Counted from the first letter of the stretch, positions 16,223 to 25,224 are shown. The stretch: 39,184 nt of DNA from Dehalococcoidia bacterium (GCA_009692865.1 SHYH01000010.1:1-39184), one strand, 5' to 3'. Made by a program: numbers and translations. Notes: generated by a model from the sequence alone, not told the origin.

Positions 16223-17475
16223 TGCACCTGGTGGTCGTTGGTCTCAACCATCGCACCGCTCCTCTGGAGGTCCGAGAGCAGTTTGCCTTTAGCCGCAGCG
16301 AGCTGCCTTGGGCCCTGGATGCGTTGAAGACCGCTGCCAATCAAGGGGTGGTGCTGAGCACCTGCAACCGCATGGAGGTGTACACCCTGGCCTCCTCTGC
16401 TGCTCAGGGTCGGTCCCAGGTGGAGCAGTTCTTCGCGCAGCTGGGCCGTAATCTGGAAGAGGTCTCCTCGCACCTCTATATTCTGGAGCACCTGGAGGCC
16501 GCTCGCCACCTGTTCCGGGTGGTCTGTGGGCTGGACTCCCTGATCCTGGGCGAAACCGAGATCCTGGGGCAGGCGCGAGATGCCTACGGCGCGGCGGTAG
16601 CCCAGAGGGCAGCTCGCGGCGTCATCTCCCACGTCTTCCATCACGCCCTGCGGGTGGGAAAGCGGGCCAGGCGGGAGACGGGCATCAGCCGCAACGCCCT
16701 CTCGGTGAGCGCTGCCTGCGTGGAGCTGGCCCGCCGAGCCCTGGGGGACCTGCGTGGGAAAGATGTTCTGGTCATTGGCCTGGGTGAGGCGGGCCGACTG
16801 GCGGCGCGAGCCCTGACTGCTGCGGGCGCCGGGTCTCTCACCATGACCAATCGCACCTACCAGCGGGCGGTGGAGCTGGCCGCCGAGCTGGGCGGGACCG
16901 CCGTTCCTTTGGAGGAGTTGGAATCCCTCCTGGAGCGGTCCGACGTGGTGGTCAGCACCACCGAGGCGCCTGGGTACATCTTGACGGCGGACACCCTGCG
17001 GCGCATCACGGAGCGTCGCTCGGCGCCCCTCTTCCTTGTGGACATAGCCGTGCCCCGAGACATTGACCCCGCCGTGGCTGACCTGCCCGGGGTGGTGCTT
17101 CGAGACATCGACGACCTCGAGGCGGTGTCCGAGGGGAACCGTCGCCAGCGGGAGGAGGAGGCCCAACGGGTCGAGACCATTGTGGACCAGGAGGTCCAGC
17201 GCTTCTCCCAGTGGTGGGATGGCCGGCAGGCGGTGCCCACGGTGGCGGCCTTGCGGGAGCAGGCGGAGCGGATCCGCCTGCAGGAGCTGCGCAAGACCCT
17301 GAGGCGGCTGAATCACTTTTCAGAGGAGGAGCAGCAGCGCCTGGACGCCATGACCAAAGCCATTGTGAAGAAGCTGCTGCACCCCGCCATTGCGTCGCTC
17401 CGCAACGGGGCCACGGAGGACAACGTCCGCACCCTCAGGGCCCTCTTTCGTCTGGACCAGGAGGAGCAGCGGTGA
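16222..17475 (+). CDS. hemA: Glutamyl-tRNA reductase
   Basis: 417 residues. HemA reduces glutamyl-tRNA-Glu to glutamate-1-semialdehyde with NADPH, the first committed step of C5 tetrapyrrole synthesis. GLNHRTAPLEVRE and STCNRMEVY with catalytic Cys48 are in the N-terminal domain. The NADPH domain (about 170-310) contains VLVIGLGEAGRLAARAL. The C-terminal dimerisation helices (about 320-415) include NHFSEEEQQRLDAMTKAIVKKLLH. GTG 16222 shares its G with the preceding TAG; the 3' end overlaps hemC by four bases. With hemL downstream, ALA is made by the C5 route. Confidence 0.97.
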   Translation: MHLVVVGLNHRTAPLEVREQFAFSRSELPWALDALKTAANQGVVLSTCNRMEVYTLASSAAQGRSQVEQFFAQLGRNLEEVSSHLYILEHLEAARHLFRVVCGLDSLILGETEILGQARDAYGAAVAQRAARGVISHVFHHALRVGKRARRETGISRNALSVSAACVELARRALGDLRGKDVLVIGLGEAGRLAARALTAAGAGSLTMTNRTYQRAVELAAELGGTAVPLEELESLLERSDVVVSTTEAPGYILTADTLRRITERRSAPLFLVDIAVPRDIDPAVADLPGVVLRDIDDLEAVSEGNRRQREEEAQRVETIVDQEVQRFSQWWDGRQAVPTVAALREQAERIRLQELRKTLRRLNHFSEEEQQRLDAMTKAIVKKLLHPAIASLRNGATEDNVRTLRALFRLDQEEQR

Positions 17476-18389
17476 AACGGCGCAACCGCTTGGTGGTGGG
17501 GACCAGAGGCAGCGCCCTCGCCCTCGTCCAGACCGAGGAGGTGTTCAAGGAGCTGCGCGCCGCTCACCCGGACCTGGAGTTCCAGGTCGTCACCATTAGA
17601 ACCAGTCCTGACGTCCGCCGCGAAGACCCCCTCAGCTCCTTTGACCGAGGCATGTTTGTTAAAGAGCTGGAGTATGCCCTCCTGGATAAGAAGGTGGACA
17701 TGGTGGTCCATAGCCTCAAGGATCTTCCTTCCGAGACACCCCCCCAGTTCAGCATCGCCGCCATAGGAAAAAGGCTGGATCCTCGGGACGTCCTGGTGAG
17801 TCGGGCCGGCCTCCCCCTTGCGCGGTTGCCTTCGGGGGCGCGTATTGGCACCAGCAGCCCCCGTCGGGCGTGCCAGGTTAAAGCCCTCCGGCGAGACGTG
17901 GAGATCGTCCTGATTCGCGGCAACGTGGACACCCGCCTACGCAAGGTGAGCGAGGGCCAGTACGATGCAGCCGTGGTGGCGGCGGCGGGGGTGGCTCGCC
18001 TGGGTCTGCTGGACCAGGTGAGCCAGTTCTTCTCGCCTCGGGAGATCATTCCGCCGCCTGGCCAGGGGGCCTTGGCGGTGGAGACGCGCGCCGCCGACGA
18101 GTGGGCCCAGTGGGTGGTGGGGCCCGTAAACCACCAGCCCACGGCAGTGGCCGTCACGGCGGAACGGGCCTTTATGGCCCGCCTGGGGGCTGGATGTCGC
18201 GTGCCCTTTGCCGCCTACGGCGAGGTGACCGCCGAGGGGCTCAAGCTTGTCGGACTCATCTCGGACACCGATGGAGAGCGCTGCTTCACTACCGACATCC
18301 AGGGAGATCCTGCGCGCGCCGAGGAGCTGGGCGTAGAGCTGGCCGAGCGGCTCCTCTCCGCGGGCGCTCGCGACCTGGTGGAGACGTAG
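17472..18389 (+). CDS. hemC: Porphobilinogen deaminase (hydroxymethylbilane synthase)
   Basis: 305 residues, normal length. The enzyme polymerises four porphobilinogens into hydroxymethylbilane on a dipyrromethane cofactor. Motifs are VVGTRGSALALVQTEEV, VHSLKDLPSE, GTSSPRRACQ, IRGNVDTRLRK, and the cofactor-binding Cys242 in GAGCRVPFAAYGE. GTG 17472 overlaps the hemA stop (GTGA), so the two are translationally coupled. It ends just before the cobA-hemD gene. Confidence 0.97.
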   Translation: MKRRNRLVVGTRGSALALVQTEEVFKELRAAHPDLEFQVVTIRTSPDVRREDPLSSFDRGMFVKELEYALLDKKVDMVVHSLKDLPSETPPQFSIAAIGKRLDPRDVLVSRAGLPLARLPSGARIGTSSPRRACQVKALRRDVEIVLIRGNVDTRLRKVSEGQYDAAVVAAAGVARLGLLDQVSQFFSPREIIPPPGQGALAVETRAADEWAQWVVGPVNHQPTAVAVTAERAFMARLGAGCRVPFAAYGEVTAEGLKLVGLISDTDGERCFTTDIQGDPARAEELGVELAERLLSAGARDLVET

Positions 18390-18391
18390 GC

Positions 18392-19921
18392 ATGGCAGGA
18401 AAGGTGTACCTGGTGGGCGCCGGGCCTGGCGACCCCGAGCTCCTGACCCTCAAAGGGCTGCGGTGCCTTCAAGGGGCCGACGTCGTTGTCTACGATCGCC
18501 TGGTGGACCCCCGCATCCTGCGGCACGCCGTTGAAGGCGCCCAGCTCATCGACGTGGGCAAGGCCCGAGGGGAGCGCCGCATGTCCCAGGAGGATATCAA
18601 CGCCCTCCTGGTGGAGCTGGCCGCCCAGGGCAAGCAGGTGGTGCGTCTGAAGGGGGGCGACCCCTTTGTCTTTGGGCGCGGAGGCGAGGAGGCCATGGTC
18701 TTGGCCCGGGCGGGCGTCCCCTTCGAGGTGGTGCCCGGCGTTACGTCGGCCATCGCCGTGCCGGCCTATGCGGGCATTCCCCTGACGTACCGGCAGGTTG
18801 CCTCCTCGTTTATTGTCGTGAGCGGCTCGGAGGACCCTGGCAAGGAGGAGACCTTCGTGGACTGGGAGCACCTGGCCTCCAGTCGCGGCACCCTGGTCGT
18901 CCTCATGGGGTGGGAGGCCTTGCCCGGCATCGTGGAGGTTCTCCTAGCCAAGGGGCGCAGCCCTGGAACGCCTGTGGCCCTCATCCGCTGGGGGACCGAG
19001 CCCTACCAGCAGACGGTCACCGGCACCCTGGCGACCATCCTGGAGCAGGGGCGCGACGTAGGCCTCGCTCCCCCGGTGATCGCGGTCATTGGAGAGGTGG
19101 TCTCCCTGCGGGATCACCTCCGCTGGTTTGACAACCGCCCCCTCTTCGGCAAGCGGGTCCTGGTGACACGCTCACGCGTCCAGGCCAGCGCCTTGTCTCG
19201 CCTGCTGGAGCAGGAGGGGGCCCTGCCGGTAGAGCTTCCCACCATCGAGGCCCTGTCTTCGGAGAGCTTCACCGCCCTGGATGGAGCCCTGGAGCGTCTG
19301 GCTGACTACCAGTGGGTGGTGTTCACCAGCGTCAACGGCGTGCGGTTCTTCTTTGAGCGTCTCCGACACCTGGGAAAGGACGCCCATGCGCTGGCATCGG
19401 TGCAGGTGGCGGCCATCGGCCCTGCCACGGCCCATGCGCTGGAGGCCGAGACGGTCCGGCCGGACCTGGCGCCCAAGGAGTACCTCTCGTCGAAGATCGT
19501 GGAGGCCTTCCAGGGCATCGACCTGCAAGGTCGCCGTGTGCTTCTGTCCCGGGCCGACCTGGCCGGTCGTGACTTGCCCCAGGGGTTGCGCGATAGAGGG
19601 GCGTTGGTGGACGATATACCCGTCTACCGCACCCTCACGCCCGAGGAGAGCCGGCAGGCCGTGCACACTCTCTCTGATGGGCCCAAGGTGGACATCGTCA
19701 CCTTCACCAGCTCCTCCACGGTCCGCAACCTGCTTGCCCTTCTGGACGGAGACAAGCGTCTCTTGGAGGGCGCCTGCATCGCCTGCATCGGGCCCGTCAC
19801 CGCCGAGACTGCCCAAGAGCTTGGGCTCCGGGTGGACGTGGTAGCCCGGGAGCACACCATCCCAGGGTTGGTTGCTGCGTTGAAGGAGCACTTCGCCCGC
19901 TCCTCTGACGCTGTCCTTTAG
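18392..19921 (+). CDS. cobA-hemD: Uroporphyrinogen-III C-methyltransferase / uroporphyrinogen-III synthase fusion
   Basis: 509 residues. The N-terminal SUMT domain (about 1-245) has KVYLVGAGPGDPELLTLKG, VVYDRLV, RLKGGDPFVFGRGGEE and VVPGVTSAIAVPAYAGIPLT; it adds two methyls from SAM to give precorrin-2. The C-terminal HemD domain (about 252-505) begins LFGKRVLVTRSRVQASALS and has the FTSVNGV and TFTSSSTVRN strands; it cyclises hydroxymethylbilane to uroporphyrinogen III. The fusion makes the branch-point metabolite and immediately commits it to siroheme or cobalamin, which fits the siroheme-dependent heme route. ATG 18392 has GGAG nine bases upstream. Such fusions are common in Gram-positive-type bacteria. 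Confidence 0.95.
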   Translation: MAGKVYLVGAGPGDPELLTLKGLRCLQGADVVVYDRLVDPRILRHAVEGAQLIDVGKARGERRMSQEDINALLVELAAQGKQVVRLKGGDPFVFGRGGEEAMVLARAGVPFEVVPGVTSAIAVPAYAGIPLTYRQVASSFIVVSGSEDPGKEETFVDWEHLASSRGTLVVLMGWEALPGIVEVLLAKGRSPGTPVALIRWGTEPYQQTVTGTLATILEQGRDVGLAPPVIAVIGEVVSLRDHLRWFDNRPLFGKRVLVTRSRVQASALSRLLEQEGALPVELPTIEALSSESFTALDGALERLADYQWVVFTSVNGVRFFFERLRHLGKDAHALASVQVAAIGPATAHALEAETVRPDLAPKEYLSSKIVEAFQGIDLQGRRVLLSRADLAGRDLPQGLRDRGALVDDIPVYRTLTPEESRQAVHTLSDGPKVDIVTFTSSSTVRNLLALLDGDKRLLEGACIACIGPVTAETAQELGLRVDVVAREHTIPGLVAALKEHFARSSDAVL

Positions 19922-19981
19922 CCCCAACACACCGGAGCAGGTTGAGCAAAGCATTGAGTTCTGTAGATTCTTTCGGAGAGG

Positions 19982-20019
19982 TATGGGGAACCCTTTCTTG
20001 CAAGAAAGGGTTCCCCATA
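19982..20019. repeat. Perfect 38-bp palindrome within the hem cluster
   Basis: The arm TATGGGGAACCCTTTCTTG is followed by its exact reverse complement with no loop base. It lies between cobA-hemD and hemB. No T-run follows, so it may be a repeat element, an mRNA-stability hairpin or an attenuating structure separating the two halves of the cluster. Confidence 0.8.
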
Positions 20020-20076
20020 AGCCCTTCCCTAAGAACTCTCACCCCTTGCTTAGACTGCGCTTAGAGGAGAGCCATC

Positions 20077-21063
20077 ATGTCCGTGTTCCCTGACCTCCGC
20101 CTGCGCCGCCTGCGGAAGACCGAGCCCCTGCGCCGCTTGGTGCAGGAGACCTACCTGTCGGTGGGCGACTTCATCTGTCCCGTCTTTGTCACCCACGGGA
20201 GGAATGTGCGACAGGAGATTCCCCCCATGCCCGGCTTCGAGCAGCTCTCCCTGGACCATCTGGCCCGAGAGGTGACGGAGATCGCAGGGCTGGGCATCCC
20301 TGCCGTCCTCCTCTTTGGCCTCCCGGAGGCCAAAGACCCTCAGGGTTCCGGCGCCTACGCTGGCAAGGGCATCGTCCAGGAGGCCGTCCGCCTCATCAAG
20401 CGTGAGACGCCCCACCTGGTGGTCATCACCGATGTCTGCCTCTGCGAGTACACCGACCACGCCCACTGTGGGGTGCTCTTAGACAACGGGGTGGTGGACA
20501 ACGACCGCAGCGTGGAGCTTCTGGCCCGCACGGCTCTCTCCCACGCGGAGGCGGGCGCCGATGTGGTGGCTCCTTCGGCCATGATGGACGGCCAGGTGGC
20601 CGCCGTCCGTGAGGCCCTGGACGAGGCTGGCCTGGATGACACGCCCATCCTGGCCTACGCCGCCAAGTACGCCTCTGGGTTCTACGGCCCCTTCCGCGTG
20701 GCGGCCGAGTCGTCCCCCCAGACGGGCGACCGCCGGGGCTACCAGATGGACCCCGCCAACGTGCGGGAGGCCCTGCGGGAGATCGAGCTGGACATCCAGG
20801 AGGGGGCCGACATGGTGATGGTCAAGCCCGCCCTGGCCTACCTGGACGTCATCGCCCGCGCCCGCCAGGAGTTCGACGAGCCCCTGGCCGCCTACAACGT
20901 TAGCGGCGAGTATGCTATGGTGAAGGCTGCCGAGCGCCTGGGGTGGCTGGACGGACGTCGTGCCACCCTGGAGATCCTCACGGCCATCAAACGCGCGGGC
21001 GCCGACCTGATCATCACCTACCACGCCAAAGAGGCGGCGCGATGGCTACGGGGAGAGGGGTAG
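20077..21063 (+). CDS. hemB: Delta-aminolevulinic acid dehydratase (porphobilinogen synthase)
   Basis: 328 residues. HemB condenses two ALA to porphobilinogen. The zinc site [14 protein letters not shown] gives Cys121, Cys123 and Cys131, so this is the zinc-dependent type. Schiff-base lysines are in [14 protein letters not shown] and [12 protein letters not shown]. The phosphate/allosteric region [18 protein letters not shown] is present. ATG 20077 has AGGAG eight bases upstream. The next gene starts four bases after the stop. Confidence 0.97.
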   Translation: MSVFPDLRLRRLRKTEPLRRLVQETYLSVGDFICPVFVTHGRNVRQEIPPMPGFEQLSLDHLAREVTEIAGLGIPAVLLFGLPEAKDPQGSGAYAGKGIVQEAVRLIKRETPHLVVITDVCLCEYTDHAHCGVLLDNGVVDNDRSVELLARTALSHAEAGADVVAPSAMMDGQVAAVREALDEAGLDDTPILAYAAKYASGFYGPFRVAAESSPQTGDRRGYQMDPANVREALREIELDIQEGADMVMVKPALAYLDVIARARQEFDEPLAAYNVSGEYAMVKAAERLGWLDGRRATLEILTAIKRAGADLIITYHAKEAARWLRGEG

Positions 21064-21066
21064 AGA

Positions 21067-21444
21067 TTGGGGGTCTTTCGATACCCTCTGGAGGTTCTCA
21101 ATAGCGATGGGACCCGGGTGGAGCGCCTGGAGGCCTGGGTGGATTCAGGTGCGTCGTACACGTGGGTCCCCGGGTCACTCTTCCACCGCTTGGGCCACGT
21201 CTCGGTTGTACGAAGGCAATTCAAGTTGGCCGACGGATGCGTTGTGGAACGTGACATGGCGCAGGCGCCCGTGCGCTTCGAAGGTCAGCAACTGATGACC
21301 TTGTGTGTGTTTGGGGACGAGGGGTCCGAGCCCCTTTTGGGGGTGGTCACTGTGGAGGAGTTTGCCCTGGGTATAGACCCCGTGAACCGCAGGCTGGTCC
21401 CAATGATCTCCATGATGTTGATGACTTCTCACGTACACTCTTGA
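21067..21444 (+). CDS. Small clan AA (retropepsin-like) aspartic protease
   Basis: 125 residues, the size of one retropepsin-type subunit, which is active as a homodimer. The catalytic motif is DSGASYTWVPG (D-S/T-G) at about residues 27-37. A second hydrophobic-hydrophobic-Gly element, EPLLGVVTVEEF, near 88-100 matches the flap-distal ILG motif of the family. No signal peptide or membrane segment is visible, so it should be cytosolic. TTG 21067 has GAGGGG about eight bases upstream and follows hemB by three bases, so cotranscription is nearly certain. A role in controlling turnover of a tetrapyrrole enzyme is speculation from position only. Confidence 0.8.
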   Translation: MGVFRYPLEVLNSDGTRVERLEAWVDSGASYTWVPGSLFHRLGHVSVVRRQFKLADGCVVERDMAQAPVRFEGQQLMTLCVFGDEGSEPLLGVVTVEEFALGIDPVNRRLVPMISMMLMTSHVHS

Positions 21445-21459
21445 AAAGAGGAGGCACCC

Positions 21460-21642
21460 ATGACTCAACGTGTGACCGGCATCGCCATCCAGCAGACCGT
21501 GGTCCGCGCCATCGAGCAGGCCACGGTCAATAGCGGCGGCCCGCGCCTTGTCCCCTTCACTGCCGCCGAGCTCCGGTTCATCCAGGAGGTGGTGACTCAG
21601 ACCCTCCAGGAGGTCCTGGGGCCGCGACGCTTTCGGCCCTAG
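21460..21642 (+). CDS. Conserved-looking small protein of unknown function
   Basis: 60 residues, soluble, mostly helical by appearance: an N-terminal helix ending VVRAIEQATV, a GGPRLVPFTAAEL turn, then a helix RFIQEVVTQTLQEVL. I do not recognise a family. ATG 21460 has a strong AGAGGAGG seven bases upstream and lies 15 bp after the protease gene, so translation is well supported. It is not a fragment of a neighbour. Confidence 0.65.
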   Translation: MTQRVTGIAIQQTVVRAIEQATVNSGGPRLVPFTAAELRFIQEVVTQTLQEVLGPRRFRP

Positions 21643-21681
21643 GCAGCCGGTGGAGGGGTGTTGCACGCTGCGCCCTTTGTT

Positions 21682-21732
21682 CACCCCCGCCTGAAGGAGG
21701 GGGCATCGTGCCGCCCCCTTCAGGCGGGGGTG
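21682..21732. terminator. Long GC-rich hairpin before hemL
   Basis: Left arm CACCCCCGCCTGAAGG (plus AGGGGGC), eight-base loop region, right arm GCCCCCTTCAGGCGGGGGTG; the pairing is nearly complete with a three-base bulge. No T-tract, so it could be a pausing or mRNA-processing structure, or another repeat element. Confidence 0.5.
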
Positions 21733-21768
21733 GTGGAGCCAATTCTGGGATAGATACATAGATATCGC

Positions 21769-23073
21769 ATGAACACCGCCAAATCGGCGCGTCTCTACCA
21801 GGAGGCGCAAGCCCAAATCCCGGGTGGGGTCAACAGCCCGGCCCGCTCCTTCAAGGGCGTGGGCATGGACTACCCCCTTTTCATTCGCCGGGGCCAGGGC
21901 GCCCATATCTGGGACGCCGACGGCAACGAGTATGTGGACTTCGTGGGCTCCTGGGGACCCCTCATCCTGGGCCACGCCCACCCTCGGGTGGTGGAGGCCC
22001 TCCAAAAGGCCATTCGGGACGGCACCAGCTTCGGTGCCCCCACGGAGCTGGAGGTGGAGCTGGCCCACCTCGTCCGCCAGGCCTTCCCTTCCATGGAGAT
22101 GGTGCGCCTGGTGAGCTCAGGGACCGAAGCCACCATGAGCGCCGTCCGCCTGGCCCGGGCCTTCACGGGCCGCACCAAGCTCGTCAAGTTCGCGGGGTGC
22201 TACCACGGCCACGCCGACGCCCTGCTGGTGCGGGCGGGATCGGGCCTGGCCACCCACGGCATTCCCACCAGCGCCGGAGTGCCCGACGCCTACGTTCAGG
22301 AGACCCTGGTGGCCGAGTACAACGACCTGGCGTCGGTGGAGCGCCTGTTTGAGTCCTATCCGAAGGCCATCGCGGGGGTCATCGTGGAGCCCGTGGCGGG
22401 CAACATGGGTGTGGTCCCTCCCAAGCCAGGCTTTCTTGAGGGGCTGCACCGCCTCACCCAGGAGCACGGCGCCCTCCTGGTCCTGGACGAGGTGATCACC
22501 GGCTTTCGCATCGCCTATGGAGGCGCCCAGGAGCGGTACGGCGTCCACGCGGATATCACCTGTCTTGGCAAGGTTATCGGCGGCGGGCTGCCTGTGGGCG
22601 CCTACGGCGGCTCCCGCGAAATCATGGCCCAGGTGGCTCCCCTGGGGCCGATGTACCAGGCGGGAACCCTTTCGGGCAACCCCCTGGCCGTCACGGCGGG
22701 CATTGAGACCCTCAAGGCCCTCCAGGCGCCCGGCGTGTACGATGCCCTGGAGGAGAAGGGGGCGCGGGTAGAGGTGGGCCTGACTGCCGCCGCCCGGGAG
22801 GCGGCAGTGCCCCTCATCGTCAACCGCGTGGGCTCCATGCTCACCGCCTTCTTCCACCCGGGCCCTGTGCAGACCTGGGAGGAGGTCAACACATCGGACA
22901 GGGAGCAGTACGCTCGCTTTTTCCGGAGCATGCTGAGGCAGGGAATGTACCTGGCGCCTTCCCAGTTTGAGGCTGCCTTCCTCTCCCTGGCCCACTCCCC
23001 GGAGGATCTCGAGAGGGCAATCCAAGCAGCCAAGCTTGCCCTACGCGACGTCGCGCAAAGGGCCCAGTCGTAA
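21769..23073 (+). CDS. hemL: Glutamate-1-semialdehyde 2,1-aminomutase
   Basis: 434 residues. A PLP enzyme that converts glutamate-1-semialdehyde to ALA, completing the C5 route begun by HemA. Family signatures are [65 protein letters not shown], and the PLP lysine Lys268 in [20 protein letters not shown] 21769 has no strong binding site; the preceding region carries a hairpin. It is the last recognised hem gene of the cluster. Confidence 0.97.
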   Translation: MNTAKSARLYQEAQAQIPGGVNSPARSFKGVGMDYPLFIRRGQGAHIWDADGNEYVDFVGSWGPLILGHAHPRVVEALQKAIRDGTSFGAPTELEVELAHLVRQAFPSMEMVRLVSSGTEATMSAVRLARAFTGRTKLVKFAGCYHGHADALLVRAGSGLATHGIPTSAGVPDAYVQETLVAEYNDLASVERLFESYPKAIAGVIVEPVAGNMGVVPPKPGFLEGLHRLTQEHGALLVLDEVITGFRIAYGGAQERYGVHADITCLGKVIGGGLPVGAYGGSREIMAQVAPLGPMYQAGTLSGNPLAVTAGIETLKALQAPGVYDALEEKGARVEVGLTAAAREAAVPLIVNRVGSMLTAFFHPGPVQTWEEVNTSDREQYARFFRSMLRQGMYLAPSQFEAAFLSLAHSPEDLERAIQAAKLALRDVAQRAQS

Positions 23074-23105
23074 AAGGCTTCCCAAAACCACCTTAGGACA
23101 ACAAC

Positions 23106-23669
23106 ATGAACGATGTCTGGTTCGCGATTCTGTGGAGCCTGGGTGCGTATCTAGTGGGCTCCCTTTCCTTCGGCGACCTGGTGGCTCGTGTTGCGGGCGT
23201 GAAGATTCGCACGGTGGGCACGGGCAATCCGGGCGCCGCCAATGTCTGGCGTGAAATCGGCCCGCGCTACGGCATCGCTGTCATGGTCCTGGACGTCGTC
23301 AAGGGGGCTCTCGTCACCCTGCCCCTCTACTTCCTGGACGTGCCCTTGTGGACCAAGGGGCTGGCAACGGGGGCGGCGCTCCTGGGCCACTTCTTCCCGG
23401 TCTTTTGGCGATTCCGTGGTGGCACGGGGATGGCCGCCGGGATGGGGGCCGCTACGGGGTTCCTGCCCCTGGGCTCCCTGGTGGGGCTTGTTAGTGGGGT
23501 CGCCATCCTGGGGATCACCCGGAACACCGGCTACTCGGGAGGAGCGTACTTTGTGGCCATGGTTGTCGCTGGGGCCCTGCTCGACCGCTCTCTCCCTGGC
23601 GCCATCGCCGTGATGCTGATTGGTGTGGCTATTCGGCTCCGCTCCTTGGTCCAGTACCGTCGTCGCTAG
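23106..23669 (+). CDS. plsY: Glycerol-3-phosphate acyltransferase PlsY family
   Basis: 187 residues with about five membrane segments. PlsY transfers acyl groups from acyl-phosphate to glycerol-3-phosphate, the first step of phospholipid synthesis. Motif 1 is GSLSFGDLVAR, motif 2 is RTVGTGNPGAANVWRE (family: GxGNxGxxN), motif 3 is GHFFPVFWRFRGGTGMA, where the usual KGGKG is RGGTG. The loss of one lysine-like position makes this a divergent member, and another member elsewhere in the genome could be the main enzyme. It begins 32 bp after hemL, probably in the same transcript, and converges with the MFS gene, leaving five bases. Confidence 0.85.
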   Translation: MNDVWFAILWSLGAYLVGSLSFGDLVARVAGVKIRTVGTGNPGAANVWREIGPRYGIAVMVLDVVKGALVTLPLYFLDVPLWTKGLATGAALLGHFFPVFWRFRGGTGMAAGMGAATGFLPLGSLVGLVSGVAILGITRNTGYSGGAYFVAMVVAGALLDRSLPGAIAVMLIGVAIRLRSLVQYRRR

Positions 23670-23700
23670 AGGGCTTATCCCGCCAGGCGGGACGCCCTTT
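23670..23700. terminator. Stem-loop between convergent plsY and MFS genes
   Basis: AGGGC...CCCGCC-A-GGCGGG...GCCCTTT. The nested inverted repeat ends with TTT on the plus strand and overlaps the last codons of the minus-strand MFS gene. A bidirectional terminator is plausible but the T-run is short. Confidence 0.45.
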
Positions 23701-25096
23701 GCGCCAGGGTCTCCCGGACCCGCGCGATGTCCCTCGGAATTTTCCGGCTGGCTATGTAGTAGCACAGACCTGTGGGAATGAAGAACAGCTGGAAAAGGGC
23801 CAGCCCCCAGGCGTAGTTCCAGGGCGGCGTTACCGAGGAACTCAGGGTCGCGAAGGTCACGCCCGCCAGCCCGTTGCCCACTGCCCTTCCCATTCCCAGG
23901 ACCATCGTCCCCATGCCGAAGACCGACCCACGGTGTTCGGGCAGATTCACGTCGTTGATCAGGGCGAACCAGTTGGGGGAGGCTAGCGAGGTGAAGGCCA
24001 GGGCGGTGAGGGCAACTACAAAGGACAGGACCACCCACGGGTTGGTGAACAGGCTCATCAACACGCCGCCTACGACTCCTGGGGCGCCCTTCTCCTCGAC
24101 AAAGGCCAGCCCGGAGAGTGGCAGAAAGAATAGGGCCAAATAAAACGGAATACCCCCCCAGATCCCGATGGCGCTGATCAGGGCGCGTCCGCGGAGGTCA
24201 CGGCTCTGCCAACGGTCTCCCAGGTAGCCCCCGAGGATGGAGAAGCCGCCGCCGATGCTGAAAACAATGGCAAACAGACTTCCCACCACGGTCGCCGTCT
24301 CCAGGCTGTACCCCTCGCCTTGGGTCTTGGCGGCGAAGAGCCTGGGCAGCCAGATCAATGACCCATAGGCCAGTTGTGCGGTGAAGGTCTGGGCGATGAG
24401 CCACAGGTTGGCCCCTCTCGTGGCCAGGCGGACCACATCGCCCAATCGGACCTTGTAGTCGTAGTGTGCGCCTCCCTCAATGGCCTTCCGCAGTTCCGGC
24501 TCCATCCGACCCCGCTCGGGCTCGTAGGAGGGCAGGTACAACACGGAGAACAGGAACCCTGCCCCTGCCACCAGGAAGAAGGGCAGACGCCAGTTGTTTG
24601 CGCCCAGGAGCCCCGCCAGCAACACCCCTACTCCCAACCCGATCCCCTGGGTGAGGCCCCACAGGCTCATGATCAGCCCTCGCCTCGTCGGTGATATGAA
24701 GTCTCCCACGAGGCTGAACCCCAACGAGGCGACGCAGCCTAGGCCCACGGCAGACAACACCTGAAAGAGCAGAAACTGGGCGTAGTTCTGCGATAGACCG
24801 GTCAGGAGGGTCATCGTGCTCCACAGGACGGAGCCATAGAGGAGCAGCCGCTTCCGCCCGTTCCGATCGCCCCAGTACCCCCATCCCGCCGACGCAAGCC
24901 CAACGATCAGGATGGTCAGGGCCGTGACGAACCCGATGGAAAGCTCCTGTACGGAGAGCCCACGAGCGATGACCGGGTAGAGCGGGGGCAGCAGGCCGAT
25001 GGCGGCGTTGTCCAGGGACGTCAGAACGATAAAAACGGCGACGGTGCAGAGGATGTGGTTGCGCCTACCCCACCAGGTTGGCCTAGACCTAAGCAT
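23675..25096 (-). CDS. MFS transporter (spinster/OFA-like)
   Basis: 473 residues with about 12 membrane segments. The loop 2-3 motif is GWGYWGDRNGRKR, a textbook MFS signature (GxxxDRxGRR). A cytoplasmic loop between the halves (about 185-225) contains YEPERGRMEPELRKAIEGG. LINDVNLPEHRGSVFGMG near helix 10 resembles exporters of the spinster or related sugar/organic-anion porter groups. Substrate unknown. I chose ATG 25096 (MLRSRPTWWG) with GAGGTG upstream rather than the longer frame starting at 25150, whose first residues derive from a palindromic repeat. Confidence 0.85.
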   Translation of the reverse strand: MLRSRPTWWGRRNHILCTVAVFIVLTSLDNAAIGLLPPLYPVIARGLSVQELSIGFVTALTILIVGLASAGWGYWGDRNGRKRLLLYGSVLWSTMTLLTGLSQNYAQFLLFQVLSAVGLGCVASLGFSLVGDFISPTRRGLIMSLWGLTQGIGLGVGVLLAGLLGANNWRLPFFLVAGAGFLFSVLYLPSYEPERGRMEPELRKAIEGGAHYDYKVRLGDVVRLATRGANLWLIAQTFTAQLAYGSLIWLPRLFAAKTQGEGYSLETATVVGSLFAIVFSIGGGFSILGGYLGDRWQSRDLRGRALISAIGIWGGIPFYLALFFLPLSGLAFVEEKGAPGVVGGVLMSLFTNPWVVLSFVVALTALAFTSLASPNWFALINDVNLPEHRGSVFGMGTMVLGMGRAVGNGLAGVTFATLSSSVTPPWNYAWGLALFQLFFIPTGLCYYIASRKIPRDIARVRETLAQRASRLAG

Positions 25097-25126
25097 GGCT
25101 CTGGGGCACCTCAAGAGGCAATGTGG

Positions 25127-25152
25127 GAGCAGGGCGTGCCCTGCTCCCACCC
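25127..25152. repeat. Palindromic repeat, GGGCGTGCCC family (most complete copy)
   Basis: TGGGAGCAGGGC-GT-GCCCTGCTCCCA is perfectly symmetric and is followed by CCCTACGGTA. It lies upstream of the minus-strand MFS gene. Confidence 0.7.
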
Positions 25153-25224
25153 TACGGTACGTAGATGTAGGCCTGCGGCGATTTTTGGGTGCGAAGGGTT
25201 TTCTTCTAGCGACCTGCAGTCAAC

